A stretch of 64,000 nucleotides of DNA from contig JAPDOI010001510.1 in the NCBI GenBank assembly GCA_029168955.1, positions 1 through 64,000 on the forward strand, in the 5' to 3' direction. The stretch comes from Aplectana chamaeleonis. Taxonomy: Eukaryota > Nematoda > Chromadorea > Rhabditida > Cosmocercidae. Positions 35,780 to 46,263 of this stretch are shown here, piece by piece. The position numbers were made by a program, and so were the translations under genes. Position 1 is the stretch's first letter; each line of letters starts with the position of its first letter. Under the pieces are notes generated by a model, which saw only the letters and a program-made list of their open reading frames with translations, had not been told where the DNA came from and ran no database searches.

Positions 35780-38363
35780 TTTCTCTTAGGGTTCCAAACT
35801 TGCCTCGATTTGGTTTCCGATTTGGGATTGTTCATAGCACTCCCCATCTCTAGGTACCAGGTTTGATGGGGTTTATAAAACGTTTCATTGAAAAATGCTC
35901 TCCGAAATTCACTTTTTCGACGCCTGAGGGGACCTTTTGATTCGAAAATTTCTCCTAGGTTTCGAAACTTGCCTCGGTTTGGTTTCTGATTTGGGATTGT
36001 TCATAGCAGTCCCCATCTCCAGGTACCAGGTTTGATGGAGATTTGAAAAGGGCTTTCACTGAAAAACGCCCTCCAAAATTCACTTTCTCGACTCCTGAGG
36101 GGACCTTCTCATCCGAAATTTTCTCTCAGGATTCGAGACTTGCCTCGATTTGGTTTCTGATTTGGGATTGTTTATAGCACTCCCCATCTCTAGGTACCAG
36201 GTTTGCTGGGGGTTTGAAAAGGGGTTTCACTGAAAAATGCTCTCCGAAATTGCCCTTTTTGACGCCCTGAGGGGGCCTTTTGATTCGAAATTTTCTCCTA
36301 GGATTCGAAACTTGCCTCGATTTGGTTTCTGATTTGGGATTGTTCATAGCACTCCCCATCTCTAGGTACCAGGTTTGATGGAGGTTTGAAAAGGGGTTTC
36401 ACTGAAAAACGCTCTCCAAAATTCACTTTTTCGACGCCTGAGGGGGACCTTTTGATCCGAAATTTTCTCTCAGGATTCGAGACTTGCCTCGATTTGGTTT
36501 CTGATTTGGGATTGTTCATAGCACTCCCCATCTCTAGGTACCAGGTTTTCTGGGGGTTTGACAAGGGGTTTCACTGAAAAATGCTCTCCGAAATTACCCT
36601 TTTGACGCCCTGAGGGGACCTTTTGATTCGAAATTTTCTCCTAGGATTCGAAACTTGCCTCGATTTGGTTTCTGATTTGGGATTGTTCATAGCACTCCTA
36701 ATCTCTAGGTTACAGGTTTGATGGAGGTTTGAAGAGGGGTTTCACTGAAAAACGCTCTCCAAAATTCACCTTTTCGACGCCTGAGGGGGACCTTTTGATC
36801 CGAAATTTTCTCTCAGGATTCGAGACTTGCCTCAATTTGGTTCTTGATTTGGGATTGTTCATAGTACTCCCCATCTCTAGGTACCAGGTTTGATGGAGGT
36901 TTGAAGAGAAGTTTCACTGAAAAACGCTCTCCAAAATTCACCTTTTCGACGCCTGAGGGGGACCTTTTGATCCGAAATTTTCTCCTAGGATTCGAAACTT
37001 GCCTCGATTTGGTTTCTGATTTGGGATTGTTCATAGCACTCCCCATCTCTAGGTACCAGGTTTGATGGGGGTTTATAAAGGGGTTTCATTGAAAAATGCT
37101 CTCAGAAATTACCCTTTTTGACGCCCTGAGGGGGACCTTTTTGATTCGAAATTTTCTCCTAGGATTTCAAGCTTGCCTCGATTTGGTTTCTGATTTGGGA
37201 TTGTTCGCAGTACTCCCCATCTCTAGGTACCAGGTTTGATGGAGGTTTGAAGAGGGTTTCACTGAAAAACGCTCTCCAAAATTCACCTTTTCGACGCCTG
37301 AGGGGACCTTTTGATTCGAAATTTTCTCTTAGGGTTCGAAACTTGCCTCGATTTGGTTTCTGATTTGGGATTGTTCATAGCACTCCCCATCTCTAGGTAC
37401 CAGGTTTGGTGGTGGTTTGAAGAGGGGGTTTCACTGAAAAACGCTCTCCAAAAATTCACTTTTTCGACGCCTGAGGGACCTTTTGATCCGAAATTTTCTC
37501 TCAGGTTTCGAGACTTGCCTCGATTTGGTTTCTGGATTTGGGATTGTTCATAGCACTCCCCATCTCTAGGTACCAGGTTTGCTGGGGGTTTGAAAAGGGT
37601 TTCACTGAAAAATGCTCTCCGAAATTGCCCTTTTTGACGCCCTGAGGGGCCTTTTGATTCGAAATTTTCTCTTAGGGTTCCAAACTTGCCTCGATTTGGT
37701 TTCTGATTTGGGATTGTTCACAGCACTCCCATCTCTAGGTACCAGGTTTGATGGAGGTTTGAAGAGGGTTTCACTGAAAAACGCTCTCCAAAATTCACCT
37801 TTTCGACGCCTGAGGGGGACCTTTTGATTCGAAATTTTCTCTTAGGGTTCGAAACTTGCCTCGATTTGGTTTCTGATTTGGGATTGTTCATAGCACTCCC
37901 CATCTCTAGGTACCAGGTTTGGTGGTGGTTTGAAGAGGGGTTTCACTGAAAAACGCTCTCCAAAATTCACCTTTTCGACGCCTGAGGGGGACCTTCTGAT
38001 TCGAAATTTTCTCCTAGGATTCGAAACTTGCCTCGATTTGGTTTCTGATTTGGGATTGTTCATAGCACTCCCCATCTCTAGGTACCAGGTTTGATGGGGG
38101 TTTGAAAAGGGGTTTCACTGAAAAATGCTCTCCGAAATTACCCTTTTGACGCCCTGAGGGGACCTTTTGATTCGAAATTTTCTCCTAGGATTCCAAGCTT
38201 GCCTCGATTTAGTTTCTGATTTGGGATTGTTCATAGCACTCCCCATCTCTAGATACCAGGTTTGATGGGGTTTATAAAGGGGTTTCATTGAAAAATGCTC
38301 CGAAATTACCCTTTTTGACGCCTGAGGAGAACCTTTTTGATTCGAAAATTTCTCCTAGGATTC

Positions 38364-38604
38364 GACAGCATTCACAATGAAAATGCATTTAAATACAAAA
38401 TGAAAATGCACCAAACACAAAAATCGAAAAAGAAAGCAATAAGCAAAAAGCAGGACGAAGCAGTGGTGAAGGAATAACGCGCCCCAATCGGCTCCTCTTC
38501 AGCTGCCCCCACCACCATGCAGGCGCTGTGCTGAACGCTCGTAGCCCCATATAGCCCCATAGTCAACATTATTTTTCTTGCCCTTGCGATTCTTTATATA
38601 TAGG
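38364..38604. repeat. Satellite cassette, copy 1
   Basis: 241 bp between two satellite monomers. It starts GACAGCATTCACAATGAAAA, contains GCGCCCCAATCGGCTCCTC and CAGGCGCTGTGCTGAACGC, and ends CTTTATATATAGG. It is unlike the monomer. On the minus strand the end is a TATA-like TATATATAAAG about 25 bp before an ATG that opens a frame of about 65 codons (38569-38372) with a hydrophobic tail. Function is unknown. Confidence 0.85.
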
Positions 38605-39763
38605 ATTGTTCACAGTACTCCCCATCTCTAGGTACCAGGTTTGATGGAGGTTTGAAGAGGGGTTTCACTGAAAAACGCTCTCCAAAATTCACCTTTTCGA
38701 CGCCTGAGGGGGACCTTTTGATTCGAAATTTTCTCTTAGGGTTCGAAACTTGCCTCGATTTGGTTTCTGATTTGGGATTGTTCATAGCACTCCCCATCTC
38801 TAGGTACCAGGTTTGGTGGTGGTTTGAAGAGGGGGGTTTCACTGAAAAACGCTCTCCAAAATTCACTTTTTCGACGCCTGAGGACCTTTGATCAAAATTT
38901 TCTCAGGTTTCGAGACTTGCCTCGATTTGGTTTCTGATTTGGGATTGTCTATAGCACTCCATCTCTAGGTACCAGGTTTGCTGGGAGGTTTGAAAAGGGG
39001 TTTCACTGAAAAATGCTCTCCGAAATTGCCCTCTTTTTGACGCCCTGAGGGGCCTTTTGATTCGAAATTTTCTCTTAGGGGTTCCAAACTTGCCTCGATT
39101 TGGTTTCTGATTTGGGATTGTTCACAGTACTCCCCATCTCTAGGTACCAGGTTTGATGGAGGTTTGAAGAGGGTTTCACTGAAAAACTCTCTCCAAATTC
39201 ACCTTTCGACGCCTGAGGGGGACCTTTTGATTCAGAAATTTTCTCTTAGGGTTCGAAACTTGCCTCGATTTGGTTTCTGATTTGGGATTGTTCATAGCAC
39301 TCCCATGTCTAGGTACCAGGTTTGGTGGTGGTTTGAAGGGGTTTCACTGAAAAACGCTCTCCAAAATTCACCTTTTCGACGCCTGAGGGACCTTCTGATT
39401 CGAAATTTTCTCCTAGGATTCGAAACTTGCCTCGATTTGGTTTCTGATTTGGGATTGTTCATAGCACTCCCCATCTCTAGGTACCAGATTTGATGGGGTT
39501 TGAAAAGGGGTTTCATTGAAAAATGCTCTCCGAAATTACCCTTTTTGACGCCCTGAGGGGGACCTTTTGATTCGAAATTTTCTCCTAGGATTCCAAGCTT
39601 GCCTCGATTTAGTTTCTGATTTGGGATTGCTCATAGCACTCCCCATCTCTAGATACCAGGTTTGATGGGGGTTTATAAGAGGGGTTTCATTGAAAATGCT
39701 CTCAGAAATTACCCTTTTGACGCCTGAGGAGAACCTTTGATTCGAAAATTTCTCCTAGGATTC

Positions 39764-40005
39764 GACAGCATTCACAATGAAAATGCATTTAAATACAAAA
39801 TGAAAATGCACTTAAACACAAAAATCGAAAGAAAGCAATAAGCAAAAAAGCAGGACGAAGCAGTGGTGAAGGAATAACGCGCCCCAATCGGCTCCTCTTC
39901 GAAGCTGCCCCACCACCATGCAGGCGCTGTGCTGAACGCTCGGAGCCCCATACAGCCCCATAGACAACAATATTTTTCTTGACCTTGCGATTCTTTATAT
40001 ATAGG
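39764..40005. repeat. Satellite cassette, copy 2
   Basis: Same sequence as copy 1 with small changes: CGGAGCCCCATACAGCCCC in place of CGTAGCCCCATATAGCCCC, and GACAACAATATTTTTC near the end. The TATA-like end is kept. It starts 1,400 bp after copy 1. Confidence 0.85.
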
Positions 40006-40660
40006 ATTGTTCACAGTACTCCCCATCTCTAGGTACACCAGGTTTGATGGAGGTTTGAAGAGGGGTTTCACTGAAAACGCTCTCCAAAATTCACCTTTTC
40101 GACGCCTGAGGGGACCTTTTGATTCGAAATTTTCTCTTAGGGTTCGAAACTTGCCTCGATTTGGTTTCTGATTTGGGATTGTTCATAGCACTCCCCATCT
40201 CTAGGTACCAGGTTTGGTGGTGGTTTGAAGAGGGGTTTCACTGAAAAACGCTCTCCAAAATTCACCTTTTCCACGCCTGAGGGGACCTTCTGATTCGAAA
40301 TTTTCTCCTAGGATTCGAAACTTGCTCCTCTGATTTGGTTTCTGATTTGGGATTGTTCATACCTCCCCATCTCTAGGTACCAGGTTTGATGGGGGTTTCA
40401 AAAGGGGTTTCACTGAAAAATGCTCTCCGAAATTACCCTTTTTGACGCCCTGAGGGGGACCTTTTGATTCGAAATTTTCTCCTAGGATTCCAAGCTTGCC
40501 TCGATTTAGTTTCTGATTTGGGATTGTTCATAGCACTCCCCATCTCTAGATACCAGGTTTGATGGGGGTTTATAAAGGGGTTTCATTGAAAAATGCTCTC
40601 GAAATTACCCTTTTGACGCCTGAGGAGAACCTTTTGATTCGAAAATTTCTCCTAGGATTC

Positions 40661-40903
40661 GACAGCATTCACAATGAAAATGCATTTAAATACAAAATGA
40701 AAATGCACTTAAACACAAAATCGAAAAAGAAAGCAATAAGCAAAAAAGCAGGACGAAGCAGTGGTGAAGGAATAACGCGCCCCAATCGGCTCCTCTTCGA
40801 AGCTGCCCCACCACCATGCAGGCGCTGTGCTGAACGCTCGTAGCCCCATATAGCCCCATAGTCAACATTATTTTTCTTGCCCTTGCGATTCTTTATATAT
40901 AGG
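40661..40903. repeat. Satellite cassette, copy 3
   Basis: Nearly identical to copy 1, starting 897 bp after copy 2. One- and two-base length changes fall in A-runs and around TCCTCTTCGAAGC, and they shift the minus-strand frame (40868-40686) relative to copy 1. This argues against a conserved protein. Confidence 0.85.
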
Positions 40904-41560
40904 ATTGTTCACAGTACTCCCCATCTCTAGGTACCAGGTTTGATGGAGGTTTGAAGAGGGGTTTCACTGAAAAACGCTCTCCAAAATTCACCTTTTCGAC
41001 GCCTGAGGGGGACCTTTTTGATTCAAAATTTCTCTTAGGTTCGAAACTTGCCTCGATTTGGTTTCTGATTTGGGATTGTTCATATGCACTCCCATGTCTA
41101 GGTACCAGGTTTGGTGGTGGTTTGAAGAGGGGTTTCACTGAAAAACGCTCTCCAAAATTCACCTTTTCGACGCCTGAGGGGGACCTTCTGATTCGAAATT
41201 TTCTCCTAGGATTCGAAACTTGCCTCGATTTGGTTTCTGATTTGGGATTGTTCATAGCACTCCCCATCTCTAGGTACCAGGTTTGATGGGGGGGGTTTGA
41301 AAAGGGTTTCACTGAAAAATGCTCTCCGAAATTACCCTTTTGACGCCCTGAGGGGACCTTTTGATTCGAAATTTTCTCCTAGGATTCCAAGCTTGCCTCG
41401 ATTTAGTTTCTGATTTGGGATTGTTCATAGCACTCCCCATCTCTAGATACCAGGTTTGATGGGGGTTTATAAAGGGGTTTCATTGAAAAATGCTCTCCAA
41501 AATTACCCTTTTGACGCCTGAGGAGAACCTTCTTTGATTCGAAAATTTCTCCTAGGATTC

Positions 41561-41807
41561 GACAGCATTCACAATGAAAATGCATTTAAATACAAAATGA
41601 AAATGCACTTAAACACAAAAAATCGAAAAAAAGAAAGCAATAAGCAAAAAAGCAGGACGAAGCAGTGGTGAAGTAATAACGCGCCCCAATCGGCTCCTCT
41701 TCGAAGCTGCCCCACCACCATGCAGGCGCTGTGCTGAACGCTCGTAGCCCCATATAGCCCCATAGTCAACATTATTTTTCTTGCCCTTGCGATTCTTTAT
41801 ATATAGG
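41561..41807. repeat. Satellite cassette, copy 4, at the array end
   Basis: Starts 900 bp after copy 3. After CTTTATATATAGG the satellite stops and unrelated DNA (ATTAATTGGTCCCC) follows, so the array ends at the cassette boundary. It has longer A-runs than the other copies. Confidence 0.85.
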
Positions 41808-41909
41808 ATTAATTGGTCCCCAAATAAACCTATAAAGACGAAGAATTTGCAAAAAGCAGAAGTAGAGAAGTATATGAAAAGCTGAGCTCACTTCACCTCT
41901 TTGTCCTGA

Positions 41910-42987
41910 CAAGGGAAGTGTTTAGAGTGGTAAACGCATCTGCCAAAACGACTAGTATCGTTAGTATCTCTAGTGTCTCAATAGTAAAACTGGGCAGTAT
42001 CCAGCCCCGAGCTGCAGGTTCCAAGAAGTTACAAGCTTGAAAAGGTCGTTTTTATGCTTTTTGTACCCTCCAAAAAAGGCATTAGTCTTTCGAAAGTTCG
42101 GAAACGGAACCCATAAATGGGTTCAGCGCCCAAAACTACCCCTGACCGAAATTTGGGTGAAGGCGCATTCTCCATACTTTGTCCAGACTGACAGCGTTTT
42201 GGACTTGTAAGGATTTTCGGTTGGGCGAATATTTATACCGATTACAGGGCTCTGAAAGCGTTTTAGAAAAATGTTCCAGATTTGACTTGAAATTCTGTCA
42301 GGGCGGTTTTGGGGGGCGCTGTTTACGAATCTGTAGTTTATTAGTCGATTTTCCGACGTTTTCGGCTAATTTCGTTCAAAGCTTCCCAACCGGCGAAAAT
42401 TTCGAGGGAAAAACGCCACTTTCGAGATTTTCGGAGTGCTACGGTAGATATTGCTCAAATTGTGCCTTCTAGGGTTATTTGATGTGCTGAACACGAATCT
42501 GGAGTCTGTTTATCGATTTTTTGCTAATTACGGTAGACTACGATGGGTATAAGGTGGTTTGGTCAAAATCTCAGATTTTACTCAAAAATTGTATACGGGG
42601 GTTTTTCGGAGTGGAGAATACGAATTTAACGTCCGTCTGTCGATTTTCAAAATACTAAGGTGGGTTTTGGCCCCTAAATGACATGTTACCTACCGTAACC
42701 TACAGTAAACCTCAAAACTTCGACAAATGGACTCCAGATTCGTGTTCACCACCCTAGATTACCCCTGCATACAAGTTTTGGGCTGAATCCGAGAAAAATT
42801 TTTGAAACTCGCAAAAAAAGCCTGGTGGGTACTCTTGCCTTTTTGCGAGGCTTAAAAATTTCTCATAACTTCTTCGAACCTGCAGCTCGGGGCGAGATAC
42901 TGCGCATTTTTTCTATTGAGCCAGAAGAGATACTATAGATACTGGTCGTTTTCGCAGATGCGTTTACCACTCTAAACACTTCCCTTG
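41910..42987. mobile_element. Foldback DNA transposon of 1,078 bp, non-coding
   Basis: The ends are perfect complements over about 34 bp: CAAGGGAAGTGTTTAGAGTG on the left and CACTCTAAACACTTCCCTTG on the right. Pairing continues imperfectly for about 110 bp, including CCCCGAGCTGCAGGTTC against GAACCTGCAGCTCGGGGC. TGA lies directly outside both ends (41907-41909 and 42988-42990), a possible 3 bp target duplication as in PIF/Harbinger or CACTA elements. The interior is repeat H, itself partly inverted. No transposase is encoded. Confidence 0.85.
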
Positions 42988-43284
42988 TGAGTGAAACTTT
43001 TTGCTGGGACAGTGAAAATCTTCGTCTACCCGTTTTATGAAAATTTAAGCCCCCTGTGGTAACATTCTTTGTTCTGGATCCTAAATAATGGAACTCTTGA
43101 TAATCTGTTTTTCCGATTCTGATTTAGCTCCATCATTTGCCGGTCGCAACCAACGGTGACTCGTTCATCCCCCCGGACAACTAAAACAAAGCGGAGAACT
43201 ATTTCATCTATAGCTGGCTTCATAGTGCGTTTCCCCCGGCCGGTTTCTTCTTGATTTTATAACACGCACTGCCCAACGCATTGT
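42988..43284. other. Spacer, no gene seen
   Basis: About 300 bp. A minus-strand frame (43223-43035) includes the segment IVLRFVLVVRGDERVTVG but shows no family signature. Confidence 0.3.
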
Positions 43285-43748
43285 CTAAAGGCGGCATACC
43301 CGCTCGTAAACGTAATTAAGATAACAACGGAAATATAATGGTATGGCTAAGATTACAACGCCTGCGCATTTTGAAGCGTCAAGAACGACCCACAGTGCCG
43401 CTACACGAGTAAGAAGTTGGCCACGGCCCTGTATTTCTCCGCCCCCTGAAATAGCCGTCCTGTTCCAAAACAGAGAAGGTGGACCATTCCCACCGCCGGC
43501 GACGTTTGTGGGTGGTACAATAAGTACAACAAGTAAACCACATACATCGACAACGTTGGGAATGGCCCAGCACCCCTGTTTTGAAGGAAAAAGGCGATTA
43601 CCGGGGGCGCAGAGAACTTCTTACTCGTGTAGCGGCATTGAGGGTCGTTTCTGATGCTTCAATATGCTTACGCGTTGTAATTTGAGCCATACCATTCTAT
43701 TTCCGTAGTTTTCTCAATCACGTTAGCGAGCGTATATGCTGACTTTAC
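43285..43748. mobile_element. Foldback element G with TAAAGGC end
   Basis: Arms of about 125 bp. Outer ends are TAAAGGCGGCATACCCGC and, as complement, TAAAGTCAGCATATACGC. Further in, ATGGTATGGCTAAGATTACA pairs with the right-hand TGTAATTTGAGCCATACCAT, and CCGCTACACGAGTAAGAAG with CTTCTTACTCGTGTAGCGG. The loop is about 200 bp. The first bases match the ends of families A, B and E, pointing to a shared transposase. The frames inside are shadows. Confidence 0.75.
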
Positions 43749-43939
43749 GTGGAAAATTCGAGAACGAAAATTGTTGTGAACCATCCCAGCAGATCAGCGG
43801 ACTCCCAAAAGGGGGTGAATTGCGCAGAAAACGCAAACACGGAAGTACTCATGCTTCTATCACCAATCACACATGTGCACCTACGCGCACATGGGCCAGG
43901 TCACCCTTCGCGCGAACGGCAAAACGATGCAGTGCTCGT

Positions 43940-44650
43940 CACCTATATTGACGGAAAATCGATATGACTGATATGCCTGATCGCACGTCTTGGAAAATAT
44001 GGTTTTCGTTTTCGATTTAGTCTGACGCATGAACCAGGCGGCTGGCCGTGCGAGTTTGACGGCCTCACTGAAGCATGGACTTTCGATTCGCGCGGGCTTT
44101 CGATTCCCTCCCCCGTCCATTCATCAGACTAAAATTATTGCGCGAACTCTATGCACCCGGCCTTAATGGTACCCATCATCTCACACGCATATATGTTCAC
44201 ATATACATGTGCAGATTCGTGCACGGAACTACTTGCACACTCACGAGCGCTTACGAGTACACTTGCACAGCATGTCGATCGAATCCAGACCGCGGTTGTG
44301 GCTAAGGAGCAGTTCGGCTGGCACATGCACCGCGCGCGGCGTCGTCCTTAGGCGCGTTAACCTGGGCTCTCTAAACAAGAAAACTAGTTGGCGTTCGATT
44401 AACGCGCACGAAGGACGACGACGCGCGCTGCAATTTTGCGTCGCACGCCGCGCGTGTGCCAACCGAACTGCTCCATAGCCACACCCGCGGTGCGGATTCG
44501 ATCAACATCCCCACTTGCAAGCGAATACACACATACGAGCTCACACGCGTGCTTGCGGGTACACACGCACATGCTCATGGGTACACTTCAGGGCTGTGTG
44601 TACTTACGAATTACAATTTACGAATTACGAATTACGGGCGCTTTTGACGA
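43940..44650. repeat. Inverted repeat rich in alternating purine-pyrimidine
   Basis: GATCGAATCCAGACCGCGGT and GAGCAGTTCGGCTGGCACA (44277-44322) return in reverse complement at about 44453-44501 (TGTGCCAACCGAACTGCTC, ACCCGCGGTGCGGATTCGATC). The flanks are long CA/TG/CG-alternating tracts (CACACGCATATATG, ACACACGCACATGC). It ends in repeated ACGAATTAC words at 44606-44637. The several open frames come from this composition. A related block is at 50.2-50.38 kb. Confidence 0.6.
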
Positions 44651-44662
44651 TTGTTTTACGGC

Positions 44663-45143
44663 TTAAAAGCACAGTCCAACCTCAGAGGTAAATTTTGATA
44701 TTATGGTACGGTCGCCGCCTATAGCAACCCTGAAAAGCACGAAAACTCAATTCGCCCAAATAAGCGAGAAAAAGCTAGAATAAAGTCGACCACGCCCCTT
44801 TGAAAGAAAAATGGGTGACGCCCAGTGCCAGGTTTCCGACCTCAATAGGGAAGAGACGCGCGAATGATTTTATTCAAAACCTATGTTCTTCGATTTTTTT
44901 AGGTTTGGCTCTATATTGTGGCCTAATTCAGAACGATGGCTGCGAAGAACGAAAAAATACAGGCTCGAGAGAACTCGTCCGCGAACTTCTACCCGTTCAA
45001 AATCGAAACTTTTGAGGAGCCGTAACTCCGTTCATAGTGAGTTCCGAGCGATTCTGGAGACACCATTGTGATCAGCGTGAGATTTTCTCCAAGATAGGCA
45101 GAAAAACAGAAAATTTTTTTCTGAGGATGGACTGTGCCTTCAA
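44663..45143. mobile_element. MITE, family E, copy 2
   Basis: 481 bp from TTAAAAGCACAGTCCAAC to TGGACTGTGCCTTCAA. It shares TTTTGATATTATGGT and GCGAGAAAA with the copy at 10.8-11.3 kb and GGAGCCGTAACTCC with the family A style of core. It is non-coding. Confidence 0.7.
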
Positions 45144-46007
45144 GTTTTACGAAATTTTGGCGCCAGATCGTAACGAATCGTAACAAATCATGAAAATGCG
45201 ATTGGGGGAACAATGTAAGTTTGCGCCTCAGAGTAGAAATAAATTGTCATTTATTTCGTGTTCTTGATATTTTTGTTTATTCATTCTGGTACCAAGTTTT
45301 AGTGTAGCCTTCCTCTGACACCCCGAGCTGAACGCAGCAAGCAGTGGAGCAGTCGGCTAAACTTCAGTCTCCCAATCGATAAATATAATTATTAAGGAGG
45401 AGATTCAAGTATGACTGACCGCTGCGTCTCAGCTGGCCCTGATCGGCTCGAGTTTTTGAATAGAAGCACTTTATCCTAGGTGGGCAATGAGAGATGTTGC
45501 CTGCTTCTCAGCTAGTAGCGAAGCGTTCGAGAGCTAACATATGTAAATAGACGATAAGCATAATAATGGAGCCCACCACAAATTTCAGATCAATGTACAT
45601 ATCAATGAGAAGCGGTCGGTTAGCAATCAATATGCATGAATCCCATAGTGGCATCCTCGCCACCACCTGAGAGAGAGCGTTTGAGCTGTAATGGGTTTCA
45701 TAGATATTGATCTCCAACCGGCCGCTTCACATTGATATGGAGATGTGCATCTTCTCTGCATCTGGAAGACTGCGCTATACCTAGCGTAAGGCTATGCACT
45801 TTGAAGTTGTGGTTTTGGATTTGGCCCAAAACTTTTCAGCGGAGTTTTGTAGGATGTTGGACACAATATTGTTGCCCTCCTTAACTTTCATTGAAGTGCG
45901 GTCGGTGAAGCGAAGAGTTTTTAGGTTTCCGTATTCAAGAGTTTGGTGAAACGTGGCACAGGTTTGGTACTTGATTGAGCTCAGATTTTCGTCTGTTTAA
46001 AGGCACA
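45144..46007. other. No gene seen; short inverted repeat
   Basis: Around 45590-45740, ATCAATGAGAAGCGGTCGGT and CCGGCCGCTTCACATTGATA are near complements, as are the ATGTACATAT-like flanks, suggesting a small foldback of about 150 bp. No coding region was recognised. Confidence 0.4.
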
Positions 46008-46263
46008 TTTTACGATAAACTTCATCCTCGAATTTTTCATGACAAAGCTTCTCGTGGCTCTCAGAAGCAGAACAGCGTCGAAGAAACTCGACGAAAAGCT
46101 ACCCAGGAGCCGCAAAACTTCTTAGAAAAGTGGGCAAACCCCGCCGCTTTGGGCATGTCCGGCCCCTTTCCGCCCCTCGACGTGAACAAAGGAATGCTCG
46201 ATATTGTGAGATGAGCGATGGCTTCTGATCAATAGCCCCATTCTTCCCTTTATTCTCAACTTT

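Larger units (their letters stand above)
35780..41807. repeat. Satellite with about 172 bp monomer
   Basis: About 6.0 kb. The motif TCTAGGTACCAGGTTTG recurs at 35851, 36020, 36191, 36363 and 36535 and onward, giving a spacing of 169-172 bp. Two monomer types alternate over parts of the array: one with AAAACGCTCTCCAAAATTCA and GACGCCTGAGG, the other with AAAATGCTCTCCGAAATTAC and GACGCCCTGAGG. From 38.36 kb on, a 241-247 bp cassette interrupts the array four times. Monomers differ by small indels in G-runs and by point changes. Open frames in both directions are repeat artefacts. About 29 monomers are present, estimated from length. Confidence 0.96.

Noticed and set aside
36126..41585. Open frames in the 172 bp satellite (e.g. 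MGSAMNNPKSETKSRQVSN on the minus strand)
   Set aside because: They recur once per monomer in shifting frames and are broken by indels between monomers, so they are repeat artefacts.
38372..41772. A conserved membrane-like peptide encoded by the satellite cassette
   Set aside because: The hydrophobic tail changes frame between copies through one- and two-base indels, so selection on protein is unlikely. The cassette is kept as a DNA or RNA feature only.
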